From positions 2,542,001 through 2,606,000 of the forward strand of contig OY987250.1 of the NCBI GenBank assembly GCA_963920765.1: a stretch of 64,000 nt of DNA. Direction: 5' to 3'. The translations under genes and the position numbers were made by a program. Below, piece by piece: positions 35,964-46,727 of this stretch; position 1 is the stretch's first letter; every line of letters begins with the position of its first letter. The stretch is from Ulota crispa. Its lineage: Eukaryota; Streptophyta; Bryopsida; Orthotrichales; Orthotrichaceae. A model generated the notes under the pieces. The model worked only from the letters and a program-made list of their open reading frames with translations. It was not told where the DNA came from and searched no databases.

Positions 35964-37321
35964 TTTTTGTGAATGCTTTTTTTTTTGCTTTTATAAAAGT
36001 ATTGAAGATGATTTGCACCTTTGCACCTTTGATTTGTTTATATTTAATTTTCTTTCCTATAGAACCATGTGGGATGTTTTACAAAGTTTTGCTAATAGTT
36101 GGGCCATAGTTACTTTCAAATTGCTCTAAAGAAATTTGAAAGAATATTCTCTAATCTTAATTAGGTTTTTGTAATGGAGTAGGAACTTCCTCTTCTATGG
36201 ATTTGAAAGCTTGGGATCTATTTTGGAGCAGTTAGGAGCAATTAGGAGTGCCTTCAATAAAAGTAAAAATAAGTTAGTTTTTTTTTTCCATGATGTCACA
36301 AACTGGTACAAATTGTAAATTTGGGTATGTGGTAAAAGTAAGATATTGAGCAGGTTTCAATGAAAAAAGAACTAATTTGCATTTTATACCAAAGTCCAAA
36401 ATTGCTAGTCTTTGTTTTAATTTCCTATACAAAATATTTGGTAATAAGTAATAACAATATTATAGTACAAATCTTAATGGTAAAAAAGCGTAGTGGTCAA
36501 GTGAGTAAAATGTAGGCCACATTAATATCTATCACACTCATTAACCAGTACCAAATTGAAAATTATAACTTGAGCTTGGTATATAATTTCAGCACATTGT
36601 ATAAAACAATATAAAAATATAAATTGCACATCAATTCTAGATATTGAAGATGCTTTATTGATAAAAAGAAAAAGTAAAACCTTAAAAGTAGGAAAAAATA
36701 AGAAAAAAAAAAAAAAATATAAATAAATTGCTAAAAAAATAAACCAAAAGATTTAAGCTATAGAAAACAATATAACAACCATAAAATTCTATAATAAATA
36801 TGAAATGTTTGTATGATGGCAAGATGAGTTAACATTCTGAAATTTTGACTTGATAATAAGACTAAAAATAACTTGATATAAACTGCTCAGATTTCTTTTC
36901 AAAAATAACTCAACAAAGAAAAATCAGAAAACTCTATAAAAAACAATCTTTACACATTATAGAAGAGGAGTATATTTTGTTCAAAAACGACTCCATGGAT
37001 TCATAAAAACTGCTACTTCAATATAAACACAACTTATTATTCCAAATTATTTAAAAAAAATGGGTTTCATTAAAAGAAGTTACACAAATTTCTACCTTTT
37101 AATTTTTGCAATTTGCTTTTGTAAATATAGTTTATGATATTCCTTTTTACTGTTTATTACAATGTAGGATATCATCCCTCATTTATAAAAATCATGTTAT
37201 TTGAAAATTATAGAAGATAACTCAAAATCGTATAGAACAACTCAAATTTTTGACCATTGCAATTCCAATTTCCATGAACAAGTGACAAATGAAAAAAAGT
37301 ATATAAAGGACCTTTTTGCCG
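35964..37321. other. FTSH4 3' flank and AT-rich spacer
   Basis: It starts with the probable 3' untranslated region. An AATAAA at 36256-36261 is a candidate polyadenylation signal about 290 bp after the stop. The rest is AT-rich with nothing recognised. Confidence 0.45.
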
Positions 37322-38247
37322 TTAATCCCCTAAATCCATGAGTGTCCCCTTGGGGGACAAATGAGATTTTGGGCAGGTACCTACAACCTCAATTTTTTTC
37401 ATGATTTTTTGAAATGTTTTTTGAAGATAGAAAAACACATTAGCTCTTGGGGACTATAATTTTTATTCCAATCTATGCCCAAGAGCAAAAGTTATGTCCA
37501 AATAAGCAAAAATTTATGGAGATCGGGTAGCAAAAATAAATAAATACTTGAATAAAAAAGTTTAAATTTTTTTCCTCATATTTTATAATTTTTTGTACAT
37601 TTGAAGCTTTGATACATTCCATTTGGACTAGTTATGGGAAAATTATGGACAATCTTGTTTTTTGGGCAATTCAAGCATCTTCTAGAAAAAATAACATATA
37701 AACTTCATTTTTGAATGCAAGTTTAACAGTCTTTCAAAAAAAATTGTTGGAGAGGGTGAAGTTTGCTTTCTAGAACATTCCCATCATTGGAATTATTTTA
37801 TTTCATTTCCATTGCAGGGTTATTAACAATTTAAGCTTTTGTTCAGTCTCATACCTTCTTCCGCCTGATGTTTTTTTCAAGAATGAAAATTAAGTATTTT
37901 TTGTTTTAATGTTTTTCTAAAGATTCCCAACTCAATTCTCCACCATAAAAAATAAACCTCAAAACTCTAAGGTGCAAAAATTTTAAGTTAAAAAAGTTCA
38001 AAGTCAAATAATCTAATCATGCAAGGTGCAAAAAAGTTTGTTTATTACACTTTGAATGCAAACATCTTGCAATATGGGGGGTCAAAGTTTTTGAATTTTT
38101 TTTCCACACTCTTATACTAATCTAGTACAAGATCCTATGGCTAGATATGAAAATATACCAATTTTCAAACTTTTTTACTCTTTGCAATAGAAATGATAGT
38201 TTTGAGTGTCTTTTGACAAAATAAAGGCCCCAAAGATTAAGGGTTAA
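37322..38247. mobile_element. piggyBac-like MITE, about 930-bp family, subtype a
   Basis: It begins TTAATCCCCTAAAT and ends AAGGGTTAA. The interior aligns along its length with the cleaner copy at 43616-44544 (GGACAAATGAGATTTTGGGCA, AGATAGAAAAACACATTAGC, TTTGGACTAGTTATG). Length is 926 bp. The termini are worn, so this copy is older. Confidence 0.75.
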
Positions 38248-39351
38248 AATGTAAGTGTTCAAATTTTGAACCGTGAATAAGATTATGCCCATGCATGTAG
38301 AAGCTTGAGTTGTTTCATTCATCCACATGTCATTAGATTCTTGTAGTACTTTTTTGACATTTTTACTTTACAAGTCTTTTGTAAAAAATCTCAAGTCAAG
38401 TCCTTGTGTTCAAAAAACACAAATTTGCCTTACCTCAAAAGCCTACTTTACTAATTCAAAAAATGATCCTTCAAAAACAACTTCAATAAAAAAGTAACAT
38501 AAAAAGTCATTGAAAATCGCTATATTGATAACATACCAGTATAAGCTTTAGTCTCTAAAGGGCCCTTGGGCTTTGGAGCTACGATACCAAATACAGCCGC
38601 AACCAATATTTAGAAGTTTGAATTAGCTGGAAATTAAGTGATACAACAATACATATTGAAGTGTTGTATGATGGGGGTGCATAATTTTTTTTGAAAAACC
38701 CTTAGAGTAGCTCAAATACGTTTGAACATACAACCATACATACGGTCACAAAGGGCGTTCGAGACATTCAAGGGTTAAAAAATGATGATTGTGAAGACTA
38801 TTCATTATCAACCTATAATCAATTTAAAAAAGAAGTATTGAGTTAATTGCCTTGAATTTTTTATTGTTGTTGGAAATTATAATGGAAAATTTAACCATAT
38901 GGATATGATTTATAAGTGATACTAAAGAAATCAATATTGTAATTTAATTATCCATGTACGTTGCATTGTTTAGCACGTTTCTCATGTTTAAAAATCAAGG
39001 GTATCATTTGGTCTTTGAAGGCTTAAACTAACATGCTACAAACCAATTTTCAAAATTGACCACTATATAGCAACATTTTCTTTTTTCTTTTTTTCATTTG
39101 ATTAAATAAATCTTGCATTGAAACTTCTTGCATTAATAGATGTGATTTTGGAAAACAAAGAGCAAAGTGTTGTAAATTATACTTCCAATTGTTCCAAGTG
39201 TAAGAAATAGGGAGATTGTTCTTACTAAAAGTGTACACCTTCTAAGCATACAAAGACGCATGCCTAGGTTCTCTTTTGGATATACATATCATTACCACTT
39301 TGACTTGAGTGGATATTGAAGTTATTGCAAGGCAAAGGCACAGGTCGCAGG
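38248..39351. other. AT-rich spacer
   Basis: No gene or repeat family was recognised. Confidence 0.5.
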
Positions 39352-39600
39352 TATATCTTTTTTCTTATTAATTCAGTAGGAAACCCCGCCTGAAGCGGAA
39401 ACCCCAAGGTTGTGCCGTATCACTCATACTTCGCAATATTTACCTGAATAAATCAGCGCTAAAAGATGCAACGTGACTCCGAACCTCTCAAATCCCGAAT
39501 CCAAAGTAGAAAAAAGCTATCGCTATATCGAAAGCAAAGACACAAGCTCATGGCGAAAACAAAACGATGCTGCCCAGACTACCCTTATTCATTCTATGTC
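39352..39600 (-). mobile_element. Possible retroelement 3' end with A-rich tail
   Basis: This GC-richer block differs from its AT-rich surroundings. On the minus strand it ends with a small hairpin (CCGCTTCAGGCGG) and then GTTTCCTACTGAATTAATAAGAAAAAA, the shape of a LINE or SINE 3' terminus. No reverse transcriptase or clear promoter boxes were found, so the identity is tentative. Confidence 0.3.
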
Positions 39601-40222
39601 TAAAAAAAAGTCCTAATCTTTTAGGAAATCTCCTTCATTTGTTGCTAACAAAGAAACTAGATCCAACAAAACCTACAACAAGAACCAAGCTTACAAATCT
39701 GGTTGATGTTCACACATAGTTTCCTAATTTTGTACTTGGCCAAGTGCATTTTCCTTTGAATTTTTTTACACAAAAAAACTTCATTTGCAAGAAAACACTT
39801 GAAGAATCATGTTGATTTTATATCTTATGCCACTTTATCTTTTGGGCCAATAATTCCCATAAAAGAAACTTTAACAAACTTATTTTCCTTTCTTTTCAAT
39901 GGGACAAAGACTTAATGCATGCATATAAGCACAAGTGTAAAAATATCATGGATTTGCGCACTTTCTTGGTTTAGTTGTAGTTATTTTATCCCTTTAAGTG
40001 TAATTGATATGTGGTCACCAATGTCATATTCTTTTGAGATTATCCAACTCTTGGATCCAAGAGGTTTTGTACTAAAAGAAACTACAAACAAATACTCCAA
40101 TAACTATATGGGGCCTAGAGAAGTCTAAAGTTTAAATTGAAGTGCCTTAGATTTTATTTTAAAAGCCAGGGTGTTTGCAATACATGTGAAGGATATATGA
40201 TTATGTTGTATTGAATTTGATC

Positions 40223-40470
40223 TTAACCCCTGAGCACCCAGCACAAGTTCACTCAAATCCAAACCCTTTGGAACTCATTCCAATCAAACTATCACCTAAA
40301 AGAGATTCACAAAAATTGACCGTACCGATTGATAGTGAACATAGGTCAAGAGCTCTAAGGAAAAAGACACGTCCTTTCACCATACCATTGAAAAGATTAT
40401 AATGGTCAAACAAGAATTATTTTCAAAACTGAGAGGCCATATTTTGGCCCCTTGGGCGCTCCGGGGTTAA
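40223..40470. mobile_element. piggyBac-like MITE, GAGCGC subfamily, short deletion copy
   Basis: The 248-bp element starts TTAACCCCTGAGCACCCAGC and ends GGGCGCTCCGGGGTTAA, with TTAA on both sides. It keeps the ends of the 22772-23559 type but lacks most of the middle. Confidence 0.8.
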
Positions 40471-41480
40471 CAATCAATACAATATCACATCTCATGACAC
40501 GAGTTGTTTTATTGTTGCAAAGTCGAATAAAAAATATTTCTTCTTTTGGAGGAGCACCCAACAATAAAGGGTTTCAAACCTCTTTACATTTTGTAGCAAA
40601 ATAAAAAAATAGATATTTATAGGTGGTTTTAATGCTGGTTTTTGCCTTTCTCCTTTTCTTCCACATAAGAGGGCCTTGCTTCTTTGTCAATTTCCTCATT
40701 TTCTCACATCAAGAGAGCCCATGTTTCCTACTTTCTCAAGCAAGAGAGCTCATGCTTGCACTTTATTACAAATTTTTGTAAAATTGCACAAAACTTTTTT
40801 ATTTTCCCATGGGAACTTGATTTTGCATGAGAAACCCGACATTTTTGCAAGAACAACACCTCAAAGGAACTTTATGTTCTTCAAGGTCTGAAACTCCCTC
40901 AGCATGCTTGGTGCCCAATGCCCACCAACCCACACATAAAAGGAAGAGCTCATCGTGAATTTCACCTTTTTCAACATTCATGTGATTCTTGTGTCCACTC
41001 AATAGTTCGTTGTAAAGTGTTTCAAGTCCCAAGTCCTACTGAAATTTCAGAATCTGACTAGCGGCTGACGTTTGCTACGCTATGCCTTCACTATTAGACT
41101 TTTATTAGGATTTTCATATGTTAAATAAAATGCAAAGTAAAAATTTTAAGTTTTCAAACTATATTTATGTGATAAAATTATAGAGGTTAGAGAAGTGATA
41201 TTACAAAGGTTGAGAAGTGATATTACAAAGGTTAAGATGTGATATTATAGAGGTTCTTGAGATTTTGGTAGTACGATTGTTGAAGAGCAAAAAATTAAGA
41301 TTTCTAGTTTAGTACTTTGTCTAATGTTCTTGTAAAATACTTATATGAATGCATTGTTTGAAAGATTGTGATGTTATCAAAGTGGTACTTTGCTCAAGTA
41401 TTGGATGCAACCAAATTGAAGTCCCAACTTGGAAGCCATGTTCCTCCAATTTGTTTGGCTTAAAACATCCAAAAAAAATC
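40471..41480. other. Spacer with a dispersed repeat and a 22-bp tandem repeat
   Basis: The region at 41070-41290 resembles 19740-19900 in LOG intron 6 (shared TTTTATTAGGATTTTCATATGTT). It contains three tandem copies of a unit like AGAAGTGATATTACAAAGGTT at about 41188-41260. No gene was seen. Confidence 0.55.
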
Positions 41481-42186
41481 TTAACCCTTGAACGCCCCAG
41501 AGGACCAAAATGGTCTTCACATGATTTCACAAGCTTGTTTGAGGTATTGGATTTATTTTTTTGACCTTGCTATAAACTACAATTATCAAGATATTCAAGT
41601 GGTCCATCAATCCACGCAAGCGGAGTCACTACAAGAAAACATGGTCAAATCTACAAAAAAGTTGACAAAAATTGTGACCTAATCTATAGTGTATTGTAGA
41701 TTAGGTCACAACTTTTGTCAACTTTATGTAGATTCAACCATGGTTTCCTTGTAGTGAGTAATAGCAAGGCAAGCCAAATGTTACACAAGTGCCTCAAGAG
41801 TTGTAATTGGGTGAAACACCATACGGAACATGGTGGCAAGCATTTTCTTACAAGCTACAACAAGTCAATACTCATTGTAAGTTTCTTTGCATGCCCTTTA
41901 AGGGTAGGAAATTTACCAGCAAGGGTTCAAGCATGTTCTAAGCCCTTGTTGGGGCAACCCTCACTAATTATGTCAATCATTGTTTTTTGCACAATAACAG
42001 TTTGAAGCCCCAAAACTTAACATCCAAAGATATAAAGTTTTCAATAATTTGCAAGTGTGTGCATTCACATCTAATCTTGCTATTCAAAAAGTTTGAGGTG
42101 AATTAGGGGCTTATAAATTTTTGTAAAAACCAATCAATAGCAACCACCTGCCAAAAAATGAGATTTTGCCATCACATCTATTTATA
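41481..42186. mobile_element. piggyBac-like MITE, GAGCGC subfamily, right-truncated and carrying a CACTA MITE
   Basis: It begins TTAACCCTTGAACGCCCCAG. The interior follows 22772-23559 until about 42180, where the next element starts, so its right end is missing. A 130-bp CACTA MITE is inserted at 41627. Confidence 0.75.
41627..41756. mobile_element. CACTA-type hairpin MITE, copy 2, with AGT target duplication
   Basis: It starts CACTACAAGAAAACATGGTC and ends GACTCAACC-type palindrome wording closing in CCATGGTTTCCTTGTAGTG. AGT flanks it at 41624-41626 and 41757-41759. The host sequence is uninterrupted at the same point in the sister element near 22904-22915, where a single AGT is present. 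Confidence 0.9.
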
Positions 42187-43106
42187 TTAACCCCTAAATG
42201 CCCAAGGGTGTTTTTCTTGTTTTCAGAAGGTAGTTTTGAAGATTTTGATTTGTCCTTGTAAGATCATTATCAAACATCAAAACAAAATTGTAACCGTTGA
42301 ATCTTGAAATTCAAGACTTCTAGATGGTGCTATCCAAAAAGAATCCAAAATGGCCATGCGGATTTTAAGATATTTGCAATTGAATGATGATGAGAATAGA
42401 ATTTTTTGCTTTTTTTGGAGCTGCCCAAAACTTCTAATGCAAATTGGCAACTTCTAGATACAAAATTGGAAAACAACCACTTAAATTGCTTTAGTGTTTA
42501 TTGTTGTTACTTCAAAATCAATAGCCCCCCTTCCAAATCCATGACCACCATTTCACAAATGAGCTTGCAACGCAAATGTCAAAACGCAACCATCTAATAC
42601 AAAGAATTTTTCAGCTCCAATTATTGACCAAAAATCATTATGAATGAAAGAATTTTCAACGGTGAAAGGATTCTAATTTTTATAACAAAGACATTCCAAG
42701 TGAAATTAGTCCAACAGCACTTTTAGATTCTGTTAGATGTCAAAATTTCAATAAAAAGGCCCTTATTGCCCAAAGGAGTGCCCAAGGGAAATCTTCACCT
42801 TTTGCTCAACTTGATGCCTGCCTTTTCAATGTGGCAACTTCTCATAGGCTTTGTGACACTATTCACAACACTATTCACGGCACTATTCATGATAGAAAAT
42901 GTATGCTTGTAGTTAACCTTCCACCAAAAACAATTGGAATAAGATATGGAGGAAGTTGAATTTGAACACTGGAGCTAACTTGAGCGCGCAATTTTCCCAA
43001 TAAAAAGAACCTAAAAATGATAAAATTTGTACCTTCAACAGAGTTTCAAAGTTTCTTGAAGTTTTTTGGACACCCAAATTGGATGCCTTGGGCATTCAAG
43101 GGTTAA
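42187..43106. mobile_element. piggyBac-like MITE, AATGCCCAAGG subfamily
   Basis: The 920-bp element starts TTAACCCCTAAATGCCCAAG and ends CTTGGGCATTCAAGGGTTAA. TTAA is at 42187-42190 and 43103-43106. The inverted repeat runs about 22 bp with two mismatches. The second TTAA is also the left end of the next element. Confidence 0.85.
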
Positions 43107-43312
43107 TCCCTAAAAGACCATTGTCCCCTGGGGGATAAATGGGATTTTGGGCATGTACCTATAGCTAAACTATTTTGTGTGATTTTCTAAAACTTTTATA
43201 GAAGGTGGAGAATTCTTAGGCCTACACGGGCATCTAATTATTACTTCATTTTGACATTTAATGAAAACGTTATATAAGAATTCATGAAAATTAGGGGAAG
43301 AGGTGCAACCCG
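43103..43312. mobile_element. piggyBac-like MITE, about 930-bp family subtype b, left part only
   Basis: It starts TTAATCCCTAAAAGACCATT at the TTAA shared with the preceding element. The interior (GGGATTTTGGGCATGTACCT, ATAGCTAAACTATTTTG) matches 49777-50709. Similarity stops near 43312, where GC-richer DNA begins. Confidence 0.7.
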
Positions 43313-43488
43313 AGTAGGAGCTCCTCTAAGTCCTCTTTGTAAGTGAGAGTTGGCTGAAGAGTTGGGCAGCTTACAAGGGTAAGGGTAGCAAATCTTGTGG
43401 GCAGATGGAGGAGTGGGTTTTAGAACTTGCGGATGGGGAGCGGCACGGGGACTCGGAGAATGCTATTGGCAAGAGGCGAGAGAAGCTA

Positions 43489-44768
43489 AGGTAGCCACAC
43501 CCATGGGCGTCACTAATAAAGTCAGGGTGGTTATGGGTACTTAAGTGATAGTTATGGGTGACAAAGTGATGGTTATGGGTGACTCCATGACGGTTTTGAA
43601 TACCCATCTCACTATTTAACCCCTAAAGGACCATTGTCCCTTCAGGGGACAAATGGGATTTCGGGCAAGTACCTAAGGCCTCAATTTTTGTCCTAATTTT
43701 TTGAAACTTTTTTTGAAGATAGAAAAACACATTAGCTTTTGGGGAATATAATTTTTATTCCAATTGATGCCAGGGAGCAAAAGTTATGCCCAAATAAGCA
43801 CAAATTTGGGGACTAGGGGCAGCAAAAAAAATTCTTATAAAAACTTGCAAAAAAAAATTAATTTTTTTTTCTCATAGATTATATCTTTATCTACTTTTGG
43901 AGCTTTGATTCATTCCATTTGGACTAGTTATGAGAAAGTTATGAACAATCTTGTTTTTTGGGCAACTCAAGCATCTTCTTGAAAAAATAACTTATCAACT
44001 TCACTTTTGAATGTAGATTTAACATTTTTTCAGAAAAAATTGTTGGAGAGGGTGAAGTTTGCTTTCTAAAACAATCTCACCATTGGGATTATTGCGTTTC
44101 AATTTCATTGCAGGGTTATTAGCAATTTAAGTTTTTCTTCAACCTCATACCTTCCTTTACCTAATGTTTTTTAAAGAATGAAAATTAAGTATTCTTTTAT
44201 GAAATTTTTTTCCAAGATTCCCAACTCAACTTCCCACCATGCAAAAATAGAATTCCAAACTCTCTGGTGCAAAAATTTTAAGTTAAAAATGTTCAAAGTT
44301 AAAAAATCTAGTCAAGCAAGGTGCAAAAAAAGTTGTTTTTTACTTTTTAAATGCAAATATCTTCCAATTTGTGCGGTCAAAGTTCTTCAGTTTTGTATGA
44401 CACATTCTTATAATAGTCTAGCACAAGATCCTATGGTCAAATATGCAAAATGCCTGATTTTCAAACTCTTTTATTCTTTGCCATAGAGGTGGCAATTTTG
44501 AGTGTCTTTTGACAAAATACAAGCCATGGTCCTTTAGGGGTTAAGAACCATCAAGCCTTGTCTTTAACATCTCTTATACATGGTTCGTACAATTTTAATG
44601 ATTTTGGACTTCGAAAAATCTTTGTGAACAAGTGCTTGTAGTTGGAACCTTGAAATTGATGCCAATATTTTTGATTTCCATTTCCTAACTTACAGTATTT
44701 TCCAAAATTAGTCAATTATTTTACCTACTCCAAAACCCTTATTTCTACGCTTATGGGTGCGCCTACCT
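43489..44768. mobile_element. TA-flanked TIR element, copy 2, containing a piggyBac-like MITE
   Basis: It begins AGGTAGCCACACCCATGGGC and ends GCTTATGGGTGCGCCTACCT, with TA at 43487-43488 and 44769-44770. Once the 929-bp MITE at 43616-44544 is discounted, about 350 bp remain, similar in size to copies 12828-13238 and 61847-62234. Confidence 0.8.
43616..44544. mobile_element. piggyBac-like MITE, about 930-bp family subtype a, best-preserved copy
   Basis: It starts TTAACCCCTAAAGGACCATT and ends ATGGTCCTTTAGGGGTTAA, a 19-bp perfect inverted repeat including TTAA. The flanks GAATACCCATCTCACTAT and GAACCATCAAGCCTTGT join across one TTAA in the sister copy at 13048-13051 (inverse orientation). This shows TTAA-specific insertion with duplication of the four bases. 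No transposase frame was seen, so it is non-autonomous. Confidence 0.93.
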
Positions 44769-45129
44769 TACTGCAGACCGAAGCGAGAGGGGCGGAGCGC
44801 AGGGACCTCGATTGGGTGGGAACATTGCTTGGGAACGCCGGTGGGGACAAGGCAGTTCGGGTGGGAGCTTTTGGGGGAGGGGGTAGCAGCTTCCACCGGC
44901 TAAAAAGTCAAGAGCGGTGGGCCCTGTTACAGCCCACCTACATGGGGTGCAATGGGGCCATGGGGGTGCAATGCGCCCAATTTATGGGATCCAAAAGCTT
45001 CAATTGCACCTGCCCAAAATAAGAATCTCAATTTTAATTATTTTGATTGGGTATTATATGTTTTTTTTCTGTTTTTTTTTTGCAAAAAGTAAAACATTAA
45101 TCAATCTAGGTTATCACCATTTTTATTTG

Positions 45130-45593
45130 CATTAATCAAATTTATGAATTTTCATAAAGCTTTCAAGTTTGCCTAGTGTATTTGCACATTTCATGACCTT
45201 CTGGCATTGCAAGATTTTATATAGTATGTTGGATACCTCCAATTGATTTAAAAATTTCCCCACACACATCTAACTTGATCTTTTACATGGATAAAATAAA
45301 CCTCAATTTTGCATAGAGCAATTTTTTTTGATATAACAATGGTCAAAGGCTTCTGAAAATTTATGGCAGCAAGGAAAGAACTTTCTTTTGTCACTTTAGA
45401 TGTCAAAATCTCACTCCTCTACATCTGAAATGATCTAGAGATTTTCCCACAAGTACCTCTAGTAGTTTAGGGCAAGATCCTATGGTTAAAGTTTCAAAAA
45501 AAGGTTTTTATCCTACCTATCTACTCATTCCCCCAAAAGTGGCAATTTTCAATGATTTTCACATAAAAAAGGGCTTGGCCCTTTAGGGGTTAA
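45130..45593. mobile_element. piggyBac-like MITE, subtype b, right part only
   Basis: It matches the right halves of 49777-50709 and 1-448 (TTTGCCTAGTGTATTTGCA, CTCATTCCCCCAAAAGTGG) and ends GGCCCTTTAGGGGTTAA at 45593. Confidence 0.75.
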
Positions 45594-45869
45594 TAATTAA
45601 ATGCAATTTGATTTTGTCCAAAGCCTTAGTCCTCCACCTCATTGGTTGAAGACAAGTTTTGTGTAGAAAAAGAGTAGAGTACAAGTTTTAGTAAAAAAAT
45701 GGATGTCCACTTAAAATAGAGTAGAGTACAAATTTAACCAAAGTAAATTACAAGTTTAACCACAGGTGGCATGAAGATATGGCATGGGGGAATAGCATGG
45801 GGCCATGCCATGGTGGCCACGGAAGGCTTGACCATGTTGGTACAATAAGGAGGAGGACTTGTGTTGTAT
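45594..45869. other. Intergenic spacer
   Basis: Nothing recognised apart from a loosely repeated phrase, AGAGTAGAGTACAA. Confidence 0.4.
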
Positions 45870-46535
45870 GATTAAATGTTATAATCTCCCATCTCCCATC
45901 TTCCATCTCCCATCTTCCATCTCCCCACTACAGAGCAACCTCCCTTACTACATGGGAATGGTGAGGATGTATTTAAAGAGTATGCACACAAGGAGGTTTT
46001 ATTACATAAGTGATTTAATGCGGCTTTTGATTTATGAACAAGTGGCTCAAGGCCCAAAAGCATGGTTATTTTTTTGGCTTTCCTTACCTGCTAACAGGAG
46101 TCATGAGACTGTAGACTAGATTGGTGGTCCCGCTCACAGGAATAACCCAAAAAAAACGCACTTTATGCACATAGGGAGTATGCAATTTGAGAAGTATAGA
46201 TAATTACGCAAATAGGGAATTTGCAATAAGAGAGGTTTCACTATACAAGGAAACCATGGTTGAATCTAAAAAAAGTTGAAAAAGATTGTGACCTAATCTA
46301 CAGTATACTGTAGATTAGGTCACAATCTTTGTCAACATTTTGTAGATTTGACCATAGTTTCCCTATAGTGCCCACGGTCAATTGTTCCAGAAATTTGCAA
46401 GCCATTTTCTAAACTAGGCATTCCACTATTTTCAATGGTCATTTTTTGTGGATCATTAGATTGATTGAGATAAAATGCATCAAATTTGTTCGTATCCGGA
46501 AACCCTAGTGAAAATGGCTTGGGCACTTAGGTTAA
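45870..46535. mobile_element. piggyBac-like MITE, GAGCGC subfamily, right part with insertions
   Basis: AAATGTTATAATCTCCCATC at about 45876 and the segment from 46379 (GAAATTTGCAAGCCATTTTC, GGATCATTAGATTGA) to GGGCACTTAGGTTAA at 46535 follow the right end of 22772-23559. Between them are a CCATCTCCCATCTT microrepeat, unmatched DNA and a CACTA MITE. Confidence 0.6.
46239..46370. mobile_element. CACTA-type hairpin MITE, copy 3
   Basis: It begins CACTATACAAGGAAACCATG and ends AGTTTCCCTATAGTG. The centre shows GACCTAATCTACAGTATACT, a perfect palindromic core with TGTAGATTAGGTC. No matching flanking triplet was found. Confidence 0.8.
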
Positions 46536-46727
46536 GGTTTATTTTTATTTTTTTAATTATAAAATAAATAAAAATTAAGAACAAGTAATCAATTAGGACA
46601 TGTATAGTTGGGACGTGGGACACAGTGAAACACCCCTTGGTTATAAACATGTTGCCTAAACATCTTGTAACTAAATTAGACTATAGACTCAAAATGATTC
46701 CCACTTGCATTGTTATTGGGTCATCAA

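Larger units (their letters stand above)
43330..45022 (+). pseudogene. Fossil reading frame split by a nested MITE pair, family unknown
   Basis: GC-richer DNA at 43330-43488 is open in one frame (ESWLKSWAAYKGKG, then MEEWVLELADGERHGDSEN, then IGKRREKL). The TA-flanked element follows. At 44771-45022 the frame resumes in register after a single TA (LQTEARGAERRDLDWVGTLL), ending in TAA. Without the insert the frame is 411 nt, 136 codons. The first 90 or so codons look protein-like; the last 40 could be chance. The protein was not recognised. It may be one exon or a gene fragment carried by a transposon. Confidence 0.45.
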
